Positions 1 to 7,289 of a DNA stretch of 14,791 nucleotides are shown here, in pieces. Position 1 is the first letter of the stretch, and each line of letters begins with the position of its first letter. The position numbers and the translations under genes are program-made. Source of the stretch: JAKLDO01 sp035354435. GTDB taxonomy: Bacteria > UBP6 > UBA1177. The DNA lies in the NCBI GenBank assembly GCA_035354435.1, contig DAOQAY010000067.1, positions 1-14,791 of the forward strand, written 5' to 3'. Below the pieces are notes generated by a model, which saw nothing but the letters and a program-made list of their open reading frames with translations, did no database searches and had not been told where the DNA came from.

Positions 1-73
1 CAGAATTAAGATCGCTGTCAGGATTGAATGTTGCAGTCTTTGTCAGTGCATCATACGAGACCACACCGTCAAC
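1..73. repeat. Near-identical direct repeat, copy A (Ig unit 5)
   Basis: Bases 1-55 are identical to 325-379, and 56-73 match 380-397 with three mismatches. The offset of 324 bp is 108 codons, so the repeat keeps frame and encodes the YDALTKTATFNPDSDLN strand region. The copy may extend beyond the left edge. Confidence 0.9.
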
Positions 74-1651
74 AGGTGTTATTCCTGATTCTGTCACGGT
101 AAATGTGACATCAATAAGATCAGTTATAGTAAGTCCGTTCATTTCTTCACTGAACACAGCTGTAATTTCTGTGTCCAGAGCAACATCTTCCGCCATATCA
201 AGCGGTATTGTCGATATAACAGTAGGAGCTGCATCTGTTGTGAAAGTCCAGATATAGTCCAAATCCATTGCAATGCCTGTTGTGCTCTCAACTCCGATTG
301 TTATGGTGACTGTGTATTCAGTATCAGAATTAAGATCGCTGTCAGGATTGAATGTTGCAGTCTTTGTCAGTGCATCATAAGCGACCGCACCGTCAACTGG
401 AGCAAGTAAATCATCAGTCACCAGGAATGTAAGATCAGTAATTGTAAGATCGTTCATTTCTTTGCTGAATTCTGCTGAAATATCAATGTCCAGAACAACA
501 TTTTCCGCCTTATCCAGCGGTATTGAAGAAATTATTGTCGGAAGTACGGCTTCTGATGCAGTTGTAAATTTCCAGACATAATTTTCTTTCATCGCATTGC
601 CGGCAAGATCAGTTACATTATTGGTTATAGTGGCAGTATATTCTGTACCAGGTTCGAGATCGTTTGTTGAATTGAATGTTACAGTGTTACCACTCTTAGT
701 AATTTCACCATCAATCATCACAATGCCGTTTTGCAGTGTGAAAGTTTCATCATTGATAGTCAGCGGGTTGATCGCTTCGCTGAATACAGCAGAAACATTT
801 GTGTCAATTTCAACATCAATGTCACCATCATCAGGAATGGTTGATATGACTGTTGGACTGATAGTATCGAGGATAACAGAACCTGTTGTAAAGCTCCACA
901 CATATTCTTCAGCCATTTTATTGCCTGCAAGATCTGAGACTTCTGCAGTAATGACTGCCGTATAGAGAGTGTTTTGATCAAGAATGTCGATCGGTGTAAA
1001 AGTTGCAGTAACACCTACATAGCTTACAGTGCCATCAACAGGAGTTGTCCCGTCAAGCAATGTGAAGTTGGCTGCTGTAATTGTCAAAGGATTCATAGCT
1101 TCACTGAAAACAGCAATGATTTCAGCGGTAAAAACCACATCCACTGCATCTTTCAGAGGAATGGTTGCAATGACTTGCGGCGGGACGGTTTCAAAAGTTT
1201 TTCCTGTAGTAAAATTCCACTCGAAATCTTTTGTCATCAAATTTCCGGCAAGGTCTTTAACTTTGCTTGTGACAGTTGCAACATATTCGGTTTCAGGATC
1301 AAGAATGGTTGCGGGTGTGAATATTGCTGTTACGCCTGAATAGACCACCGTACCGGTTACCTGAATTGATCCTTTAAATAGTGTGAAAGTGCTTATCGAG
1401 ATCGTTTCCGGGTTTATCGCTTCGCTGAAAGTAGCTGAGATCGATGCATTGAGTGCAACGCCGGTCGAATTGTCAGCGGGAGTTACAAACTTGACTGTCG
1501 GAGCTGTGCTGTCTGAATCGGGCCACCCGACGACCTGTCCGCATGCAAACAGCTGAGTCACGAGAAGAAGCAAAAGGAAAAGGAGTCTTTTCGGAACACC
1601 CCCAGTTCCTTGCGACCTGTCTTTTTTTAAATAGTTTTCGATTTTTTCCAT
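1..1651 (-). CDS. Ig-like (Big_5/SbsA-type) repeat lipoprotein, C-terminus off the window
   Basis: This is a surface or periplasm-facing repeat protein of adhesin or cell-envelope type. The frame is open from ATG 1651 to the left edge, giving 550 codons without a stop. The ATG has an AAGGAG Shine-Dalgarno 7 nt upstream. The N-terminus is a type II signal peptide: a basic stretch, then a Leu-rich core (residues 23-33) and the lipobox LFAC with Cys36. Ig-like units of about 105-110 residues follow, ending near residues 147, 253, 363 and 470, with a fifth running off the edge. Each unit opens with a variant of PTVISTIP, contains AVFSEAMNPLTI-like and ATFTP/ATFNP strands, and ends in a W-x-FTT strand. 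This pattern is that of the Big_5 (SbsA Ig-like) family. Units 4 and 5 share a near-identical DNA segment. Ligand and full length are unknown. The gene is in no ORF list built on complete frames because its stop lies outside the window. Confidence 0.85.
   Translation of the reverse strand, partial: MEKIENYLKKDRSQGTGGVPKRLLFLLLLLVTQLFACGQVVGWPDSDSTAPTVKFVTPADNSTGVALNASISATFSEAINPETISISTFTLFKGSIQVTGTVVYSGVTAIFTPATILDPETEYVATVTSKVKDLAGNLMTKDFEWNFTTGKTFETVPPQVIATIPLKDAVDVVFTAEIIAVFSEAMNPLTITAANFTLLDGTTPVDGTVSYVGVTATFTPIDILDQNTLYTAVITAEVSDLAGNKMAEEYVWSFTTGSVILDTISPTVISTIPDDGDIDVEIDTNVSAVFSEAINPLTINDETFTLQNGIVMIDGEITKSGNTVTFNSTNDLEPGTEYTATITNNVTDLAGNAMKENYVWKFTTASEAVLPTIISSIPLDKAENVVLDIDISAEFSKEMNDLTITDLTFLVTDDLLAPVDGAVAYDALTKTATFNPDSDLNSDTEYTVTITIGVESTTGIAMDLDYIWTFTTDAAPTVISTIPLDMAEDVALDTEITAVFSEEMNGLTITDLIDVTFTVTESGITPVDGVVSYDALTKTATFNPDSDLNS
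325..397. repeat. Near-identical direct repeat, copy B (Ig unit 4)
   Basis: This is the second copy of the segment at 1-73, within the fourth Ig-like unit. The other units show only protein-level similarity, which points to a recent duplication or gene conversion between units 4 and 5. Confidence 0.9.
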
Positions 1652-1898
1652 AAAAATTCTCCTTTCTTGAATTTGTTTGCATTATTAAAAAAACATTTTA
1701 GTTGTCTGATTTAAATTGGTTGAACAACTTTAAATGTTAATATGTAAATTGATTTTACGATGCGACTGGTTTTAAAGCATTGAAAAATTAAGTTTTCGAG
1801 TCACTGAAAGAAATTGTGTACCAAGGTGACGGATCATTTTTTTTGCACCTGCTGGAAGCGAGGCAACCTAATCATATCGTTTTACGATTACTAAAGAG

Positions 1899-1926
1899 AT
1901 AATATACCGTTTAAAATGAAAGTCAA
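1899..1926 (-). promoter_or_regulatory. Candidate sigma70-type promoter for the Ig-repeat lipoprotein
   Basis: Read on the minus strand this is TTGACT (1926-1921), a 16-bp spacer, then TATTAT (1904-1899). Each hexamer is 5/6 to consensus. Transcription would start near 1892, about 240 nt before the ATG. The palindrome at 1933-1949 lies 6 bp upstream of the -35 box. Confidence 0.5.
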
Positions 1927-1932
1927 GAAAAA

Positions 1933-1949
1933 TTAAACAAATTGTTTAA
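1933..1949. promoter_or_regulatory. Palindrome TTAAACAA-A-TTGTTTAA, candidate operator
   Basis: This is a perfect 8-bp inverted repeat around one central base, just upstream of the predicted lipoprotein promoter. Almost the same sequence occurs at 6337-6353 upstream of the CheB/CheR promoter. On the minus strand it is followed by a T-run, so a weak AT-rich terminator for the kinase gene is an alternative reading. Confidence 0.45.
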
Positions 1950-2003
1950 ATTACCTATATATTCGTAATAAATTAATACTATATGATGCAGTGTGCTGGA
2001 CTT

Positions 2004-3683
2004 TTAATTATTGTGCAGATTATTTTTAAGCATTTCAAAAAGTTCCGCAAGTCTGAAAGGTTTGCAGATGCTTGCCGTGAATCCGTATGCTTTTGGATTT
2101 GCCATTACCGGATCTTCAGAATAGCCGCTTGCAACAAAAACCGGAATGTCTGCATCAAGTTTCCTTATCTCAGAAACTGCTTCTTTTCCACCCATACCAT
2201 TTAAAATGGTAAGATCAAATATCATTCCGACAATTTTCCGGCCTGTTTTCTTTTTATCTATAAAAAAGTCAACAGCATCGCGACCATTTGATTTGCAGAT
2301 AACGGTATGTCCCATAGAAATCAGCATTTCAGAGATCACTTCCAGAATGGCATTTTCGTCATCCATGATCAGTATCACACCGGTTCCTTTATATTTTGGC
2401 GTGCTTTTTTCCATACCTGAAGTCACATCATTTCTGGAAGCCGGAAGATAGATATGAAAAACCGTTCCCGTTCCTTTTTCGGATTCAACTTCGATCGATC
2501 CGTTGTGACGGCTGATTATTGAATAACTTGTGGAAAGTCCAAGACCGTTCCCATAGGTTTTTGTTGTAAAATAAGGATCAAAAATGCGGGGCAAGATCTC
2601 TTTTGATATTCCGTTGCCACTGTCATGAATCGATATTTTTATATAACAGCCTGCAGAAAGTGACGGATGTTCATCCTGTGCAAGGGAAAGGTTTTGTGCT
2701 GAAACCCGGATCGTTCCGCCTGCGGGCATGGATTGTCTGGCATTAATTACTAAATTGTCGATGACCTGCTCCACCTGATTTCTGTCGAAATTGCATGTCC
2801 ACAGATCATCAGAGAGATCAAAATTACATGAAACATTTGATCCGTTTAGTGCAAATTGAACAGTTTCTTTTAAAATATGCTGCAAGTGATCGAGTTTTTT
2901 TACAGGAGTTCCGCCTTTTGAAAATGTAAGAAGCTGCTGGGTCAATCCGCGTGCCCGGTCAATATTGCTCAAAACTTCAGAAAGATATTTCTTCACCTGT
3001 TTTTCGTTTGAAATTTCATACGCCATATCAATATAACCGAATATTCCGCAAAGAAGATTGTTGAAATTATGTGCGATCCCTCCGGCAAGAATACCAAGTG
3101 ATTCAATCCTTTGGATCTTTTGAAGACCTTCTTCAACTCTTTTGCGTTCTGATATATCAACCATTGTGACAAAGCAGAGTTTCCCGTTTTCAATAGCGAT
3201 TCCATGAAGATAGACTGGTGTTCCAATGTTATCATTGTTTAAAAGGGTTACTTCGCATGTTCTTTTTACGGTGTCTTTAAATATAGTATCAAAAAAAAGG
3301 TTGAAAACCGGCTTCGTTTCATCTGAAATGAAAAAACGAAACTGACTGTTTTTTAAATGTGAACGGTTTTTGCCTATCATTTGCGATCCGCAAAGGTTTG
3401 TTTCTAAAATTTCACCATTTTGGGAAAGTGTAAAATATCCTATCGGAGCAAAATCGTATAACTCGGTATATTTTTCAGCAGCAGTCTGCGCTTCTGACCG
3501 GGCAAACATAAGTTCTTCGTTTTGCATTTCAAGCTCTATCTGATGAACTTCAAGTTCGTGTATGAGTTTCAGATTGTCGGCTTCAGAAATGGATGGTTTT
3601 TTTAAATCGGACTTCTTTCCCAGCAGTGTTTCAGCCTTTTGTCGAAGATTCATGGAATCAGATCTGTTTTTTTCATCATTCAT
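2004..3683 (-). CDS. PAS hybrid sensor histidine kinase with C-terminal receiver domain
   Basis: This is a cytoplasmic two-component hybrid kinase of 559 aa with no membrane segment. Order of parts: an N-terminal helix with the HELEVHQIELEMQNEEL signature (about 42-58) that often precedes PAS domains; a PAS domain (about 72-180); HisKA with phospho-acceptor His205 in GGIAHNFNN; HATPase_c with an N-box around DNLVINARQS (309-318), a G1 motif DSGNGI (354-359) and a G2 motif YGNGLGLS; and a receiver (about 436-556) with Asp441/Asp442, phospho-acceptor Asp490 and Lys541. All catalytic residues appear intact. The ATG overlaps the TGA of the upstream CheB/CheR gene (ATGA), and GGAGG lies 10 nt before it, so the two are probably translationally coupled. 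With no membrane sensor, the signal is either cytoplasmic or passed on by the CheB/CheR partner. No DNA-binding response regulator lies beside it. Confidence 0.93.
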   Translation of the reverse strand: MNDEKNRSDSMNLRQKAETLLGKKSDLKKPSISEADNLKLIHELEVHQIELEMQNEELMFARSEAQTAAEKYTELYDFAPIGYFTLSQNGEILETNLCGSQMIGKNRSHLKNSQFRFFISDETKPVFNLFFDTIFKDTVKRTCEVTLLNNDNIGTPVYLHGIAIENGKLCFVTMVDISERKRVEEGLQKIQRIESLGILAGGIAHNFNNLLCGIFGYIDMAYEISNEKQVKKYLSEVLSNIDRARGLTQQLLTFSKGGTPVKKLDHLQHILKETVQFALNGSNVSCNFDLSDDLWTCNFDRNQVEQVIDNLVINARQSMPAGGTIRVSAQNLSLAQDEHPSLSAGCYIKISIHDSGNGISKEILPRIFDPYFTTKTYGNGLGLSTSYSIISRHNGSIEVESEKGTGTVFHIYLPASRNDVTSGMEKSTPKYKGTGVILIMDDENAILEVISEMLISMGHTVICKSNGRDAVDFFIDKKKTGRKIVGMIFDLTILNGMGGKEAVSEIRKLDADIPVFVASGYSEDPVMANPKAYGFTASICKPFRLAELFEMLKNNLHNN

Positions 3684-6232
3684 GGTTTTTTTGCCTCCAG
3701 AAGAGCTTCGTTTGTTTTTTTGAGCTTAAACTCCAGATTTTTTGCAATAGTAATGTCGGCAAATGTTATAACCAGACCATCAATTCTGTCATCAACTGTC
3801 CGGTAAGGCATTATTCTGACATTGAACCATCTTTTATCTGTTGTTGTGATCGCAGTTTCAATTGGTGTAAGAGTTTTCAGCACCATTCTCGTATGATTTT
3901 CAAATTCGGGATAATGCAAATTTGAAACAAGATCTGTAAAAGGTCTTCCGGCATCTGAATGCCGCAGTTTAAATATTTTTATCACATTATCGGTAAATCT
4001 CCTTATGTTTAATTCCCTATCCAGAAAAAGTGTTGCAACTTCTGTGCTGTTGAGCAGGTTTTTCATATCGTTGTCGGCTTGAATAAAGTCTGCAACTTTA
4101 CTTTGAAGTTCAGCATTGACTGTCTGCAGTTCCTCGTTTAAACTCTGCATTTCTTCTTTGGATGTTGTCAGTTCCTCGTTTGTGGACTGAAGTTCTTCGT
4201 TTGTGGACTGCAACTCTTCATTGGTGGATTTAAGTTCTTCCTGTGCGGTCTGCATCTCTTCCCTTATACTTTGATGGTCTTCAAGACTCCGCCGAAGCTC
4301 AAGCTCAAGCTCTTTCTGTTTTTCAGATGTTCTTTTTTTACCTGTTTTAGAGAGAACATTTTCATTTTTAATAATTATCGGCACATCGTTAAAAACAACC
4401 ATGATGAGACATCTTGCAGAACCGGGAGCTTCAATCCGTTGAATGGTGACATCGACAAACTGAGTTCCCCCATTTGTTCCGAATTTAATGTTGTGCAGTA
4501 TTATGGGGTCTAAAGTCTGTTTAGCTTTCCTGAAGGCACCCGGTAGTTCACTTTGCAATCCGGAGCGAGCCATTACATGAATATTCCAGTTCGCTTTTCC
4601 TGCAACAGGCTCAAGATATTTTCCTGTTTTTCCGGTAATATAAAGAATGTCACCTTTTTCATTAACCATTACACTGGCAGGAGCAAATCTTTGAAGCAAC
4701 GCCTGTTCAGCAAGCAACTGAGTGCTGTCTTCTAATTTTGTTTGTGCCATTTTCTCAGTTGTTTCCGGTTTTTTGCGGGAAAAAGAACTGGGGAAATCAA
4801 CAAATTCAATTGTATTTGCTTTCCCGGATTTCTTGAAAATTCTAAGTTTTGTATCAACATCGACAAAGTTGTTTTTCGCATTCCCTGGTGTTTCGGCGAT
4901 ACCAAGCACCATAATTCCATCCGGATTAAGACTGTAGTTGAAAAGTGACATCAATTTTTTCTGTAATTCCGTTTCCATATATATCAGCATGTTTCTGCAT
5001 GTAATTATATCAAGCTTGGTAAAAGGCGGGTCTTTGATAACATTCTGAGAAGCAAACACCACCATTTCCCGGAGAGCTGGATTTACCCTGTATCCTTCAC
5101 CGTCAACGGTAAAATTATGATTTAAGCGATCAGGCGAAACATCAACTGCAATGTTTGATGAAAAGAATCCTTTTCTCGCAATTTCAATAGCTTCGCTGTC
5201 GAGGTCAGTAGCAAATATCTGGAGCGAAAGGTTTTTGTTTTTTTTAAGCTTCTGCTGAATTTCTTTGAAAATTATAGCCAGAGAATATGCTTCTTCACCG
5301 GTGGAACATGCTGTTACCCATGCCCGGATAACAGTTCCTTCAGGCGCTTCTTTCATCAGGTCAGGCAGAACTTTTTCCTTCAGCTTTTTCCAGACCTCAG
5401 CATCACGAAAAAAGCTTGTCACACCAATCAGGAGTTCTTTGAATAATATTTCAATTTCTTTCGGATTTTCCTGTAAAAAACGGACATAATGAGAAAATGT
5501 GTCTATCCGGTGAATCCCTTTGCGTCTTTCAATTCTTCGAAGCAAAGTGGTTTTTTTATAAAAAGAAAAATCATGTCCGCAATGATCGCGGAGTAGAATA
5601 ATGATCTTTTCAATGCTGCTTTTATTTTTACTATCTACTTTAAGATCTGTTTTAACCGCCGGAATATATTTCAGAAAAGCAATCAGTTTAGAAGGAAGTT
5701 CTTCGACTGTTGCGACAATATCGGCAACTACAGTTTCTATTGCACTGACCGGCATACTGTCAAATTTGGCAGTAGCCGGATCCTGTATTGCGACAACGCC
5801 GTTTTTTTCTTTAATGGATCTAAGTCCCAGACTACCGTCCGATCCCATTCCTGAAAGAATAATTCCTATGCTTTTTTCTTGTCTGTCCTCAGCCAATGAA
5901 CGAAAAAAAATGTCTATCGGAAGTCGTTGTCCTCTTGATTCAACAGGATCGAACAAATGCAGAAACCCATTGAGCAGAGACATGCTTTTATTAGGAGGAA
6001 TTACAAATATGCAATCAGGCGTAATTTTAAGATGGTCTTTTGCCTGAAAGACTTTCATTGGAGTAACTCTTTGCAAAAGCTCAGGGAGAATACCTTCATA
6101 ATCCGGGGCAAGATGTTGAATTACCACAAAAGCCATGCCGCTTTCTTTGGGCATGTTCTCAAAAAACAGCTCCAATGCCTCAAGCCCTCCTGCAGAAGCG
6201 CCTATACCGACAATGGGGAATTTATTGTTCAA
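3680..6232 (-). CDS. CheB-CheR fusion with PAS domains and coiled coil
   Basis: This 850-aa cytoplasmic protein joins a CheB-type methylesterase to a CheR-type SAM methyltransferase. The CheB domain (about 5-185) has the triad Ser13 (GIGASAGG), His40 (IQH) and Asp132 (SGMGSDG). The CheR domain (about 205-445) has the SAM motif ACSTGEEAYS (308-317), then FATDLD and ITCRNMLIY. A PAS-like segment follows (about 505-620), then a long coiled coil of repeated STNEELQ heptads (about 636-715) and a C-terminal PAS (about 720-833). CheB lacks its usual receiver domain, and no chemoreceptor, CheA or CheW is in the window, so a non-chemotaxis signalling role with the following kinase is likely. Start choice: TTG 6232 has AGGAGA 6 nt upstream and sits right before NNKFPIVGIGAS. 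The frame stays open to another TTG at 6328, but that codon has no ribosome site and overlaps the predicted -35 box. Confidence 0.92.
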   Translation of the reverse strand: MNNKFPIVGIGASAGGLEALELFFENMPKESGMAFVVIQHLAPDYEGILPELLQRVTPMKVFQAKDHLKITPDCIFVIPPNKSMSLLNGFLHLFDPVESRGQRLPIDIFFRSLAEDRQEKSIGIILSGMGSDGSLGLRSIKEKNGVVAIQDPATAKFDSMPVSAIETVVADIVATVEELPSKLIAFLKYIPAVKTDLKVDSKNKSSIEKIIILLRDHCGHDFSFYKKTTLLRRIERRKGIHRIDTFSHYVRFLQENPKEIEILFKELLIGVTSFFRDAEVWKKLKEKVLPDLMKEAPEGTVIRAWVTACSTGEEAYSLAIIFKEIQQKLKKNKNLSLQIFATDLDSEAIEIARKGFFSSNIAVDVSPDRLNHNFTVDGEGYRVNPALREMVVFASQNVIKDPPFTKLDIITCRNMLIYMETELQKKLMSLFNYSLNPDGIMVLGIAETPGNAKNNFVDVDTKLRIFKKSGKANTIEFVDFPSSFSRKKPETTEKMAQTKLEDSTQLLAEQALLQRFAPASVMVNEKGDILYITGKTGKYLEPVAGKANWNIHVMARSGLQSELPGAFRKAKQTLDPIILHNIKFGTNGGTQFVDVTIQRIEAPGSARCLIMVVFNDVPIIIKNENVLSKTGKKRTSEKQKELELELRRSLEDHQSIREEMQTAQEELKSTNEELQSTNEELQSTNEELTTSKEEMQSLNEELQTVNAELQSKVADFIQADNDMKNLLNSTEVATLFLDRELNIRRFTDNVIKIFKLRHSDAGRPFTDLVSNLHYPEFENHTRMVLKTLTPIETAITTTDKRWFNVRIMPYRTVDDRIDGLVITFADITIAKNLEFKLKKTNEALLEAKKP

Positions 6233-6238
6233 GTGATC

Positions 6239-6244
6239 TCTCCT
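6239..6244 (-). promoter_or_regulatory. Ribosome binding site deciding the TTG start of CheB/CheR
   Basis: AGGAGA on the minus strand lies 6 nt before TTG 6232. It is the only good Shine-Dalgarno in the frame before the CheB catalytic motif. Starting here removes a 32-residue extension with no family resemblance. Confidence 0.7.
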
Positions 6245-6299
6245 GCGATTATCTAAGTTGCGAAAATTATTGAAATATTGAAAACACAAAAACCTTTCA

Positions 6300-6328
6300 A
6301 GTATATTCCTGATTGAATTTAAATGCAA
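6300..6328 (-). promoter_or_regulatory. Candidate promoter of the CheB/CheR-kinase operon
   Basis: Read on the minus strand this is TTGCAT (6328-6323), a 17-bp spacer, then TATACT (6305-6300). The -10 is 5/6 and the -35 is 3/6. A start near 6293 would give a leader of about 60 nt. The weak -35 fits activator control, perhaps through the palindrome 8 bp upstream. Confidence 0.45.
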
Positions 6329-6336
6329 ATTAAGAA

Positions 6337-6353
6337 TTAAACAACTTGTTTAT
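6337..6353. promoter_or_regulatory. Palindrome TTAAACAA-C-TTGTTTAT, candidate operator
   Basis: This imperfect palindrome (7 of 8 arm positions pair) sits 8 bp upstream of the predicted -35 box of the CheB/CheR operon. With flanking bases it matches the site at 1931-1948 at 17 of 18 positions. Confidence 0.45.
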
Positions 6354-6366
6354 TGTGATGTATAGA

Positions 6367-6382
6367 AAAAGCGACCGCTTTT
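6367..6382 (-). terminator. Possible intrinsic terminator after the patatin gene
   Basis: The inverted repeat AAAAGCG-AC-CGCTTTT overlaps the patatin stop codon (6381-6383). Read on the minus strand, a short GC core is flanked by an A-tract and a T-tract (GCTTTTTC). The stem is short, so this is a weak call. It would separate the patatin operon from the CheB/CheR operon. Confidence 0.4.
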
Positions 6383-7268
6383 ATGAGAAAGTCCACTTTT
6401 TTCTATTAAAAAATCTTTTATATGCCGGAACGGCAACTTCCATGATATCTTCTTCTGATTCTTTTGCCCTTTCATATCCGTGGTTTATGGCTGATTCAGG
6501 ATTGGAAAGGTCAATATTGCTTCTTTTATCGCTGGCAAATATTTCAAGGTCCGGAATGTTCGCCGGGTTTTTCTCGGTAATTCTGCTGTTTATAAAAAGA
6601 GCTTCTATTATTACATCCATTCCTGTTTGAAATTTCTCAATATTTTCAGGGATATTCTGGTTAAGATTTATAGCGATTACATTTTTTATTCCCAGTTGTC
6701 TGGGTATTGAAACAGGCAGATTATTGTAAACTCCGCCATCTACAAGAAGCATTTCACCCATTTGAAAAGGAGTAAAAAATCCAGGCACGGACATGGAAGC
6801 TCTAATCGCATCGGCAATTTTTCCCTTCCTGTGAATAACATGACAGTGATTTATAAGATCGACAGAGTTGCATGCAAAAGGAATTGTTTCTTCTCCGAAG
6901 TTCTTGTCTTGTGTCAACTTGCTGATTATGTTATGTAATTTGACTCCGGTATCAACACCCTGCTTAAGAAAAAGATTTTTCAGTGATTCACCGATAACTA
7001 TGGCTTTTGAAATTGAAATGTCAGGCAGATGGAGAGATTTCATGTCAAAAAAATGTTTGAACTCAAAATCGTTCACAATAAAATCTTCAATTTCACGCCC
7101 TGTCATGCCACAGGCATAAAATCCGCCGATTATGGCGCCGACAGATGTTCCTGCAATCATGTCAGGTTTTACACCGATTTCATCAATGAATTTAAGTACT
7201 CCGATATGAGCAAGACCTTTTGCTCCGCCGCCTGAAAGCACTAAAGCCCATTTTTTTCTGAAAAACAT
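6381..7268 (-). CDS. Patatin-like phospholipase, RssA type
   Basis: This is a predicted acyl hydrolase acting on phospholipid or other acyl esters through a Ser-Asp dyad. It has 295 aa with no signal peptide, so it is probably cytoplasmic or at the inner membrane face. The glycine-rich oxyanion motif GGGAKG is at about 13-18, nucleophile Ser42 in GTSVG, and the dyad Asp177 in VDGGVYNN. These are intact and match bacterial single-domain patatins such as RssA. Start choice: ATG 7268 has AGAGGAG 9 nt upstream. The in-frame TTG at 7277 abuts that site and is unlikely. Both ends of the protein carry an FF(x)RKKW segment, a curiosity of unknown meaning. It starts 21 bp after the metallo-hydrolase stop, so it is probably the last gene of that operon. 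Substrate is not predictable here. Confidence 0.9.
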   Translation of the reverse strand: MFFRKKWALVLSGGGAKGLAHIGVLKFIDEIGVKPDMIAGTSVGAIIGGFYACGMTGREIEDFIVNDFEFKHFFDMKSLHLPDISISKAIVIGESLKNLFLKQGVDTGVKLHNIISKLTQDKNFGEETIPFACNSVDLINHCHVIHRKGKIADAIRASMSVPGFFTPFQMGEMLLVDGGVYNNLPVSIPRQLGIKNVIAINLNQNIPENIEKFQTGMDVIIEALFINSRITEKNPANIPDLEIFASDKRSNIDLSNPESAINHGYERAKESEEDIMEVAVPAYKRFFNRKKWTFS

Positions 7269-7289
7269 ATTTTGCAACTCCTCTGAAAA

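Larger units (their letters stand above)
1652..2003. other. 352-bp intergenic region with probable long leader
   Basis: No convincing gene is present. The region lies between the kinase stop and the Ig-repeat lipoprotein start, both on the minus strand. It holds a candidate minus-strand promoter (1899-1926), a perfect 17-bp palindrome (1933-1949) and, downstream of the promoter, a presumptive leader of about 240 nt. The leader includes a more GC-rich patch (about 1800-1880) with short self-complementary elements, for example ATCGT-AAA-ACGAT read on the minus strand and an AGGTG/CACCT pair around 1835-1852. I could not match it to a riboswitch class I know. Confidence 0.5.

Noticed and set aside
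597..1343. Plus-strand frames opposite the Ig-repeat gene
   Set aside because: The minus strand has an unbroken 550-codon frame with a lipobox and Ig-like repeats; the plus-strand frames are shadows of those repeats.
1473..1682. Minus-strand 69-codon frame with its start at 1682
   Set aside because: It lies in a different frame from the lipoprotein N-terminus, has no ribosome site comparable to AAGGAG before 1651, and encodes no recognisable feature.
1800..1880. Possible cyclic-di-GMP or other known riboswitch in the lipoprotein leader
   Set aside because: The conserved core motifs of the classes I checked (GEMM, glycine, cobalamin, TPP, SAM) are not visible on either strand.
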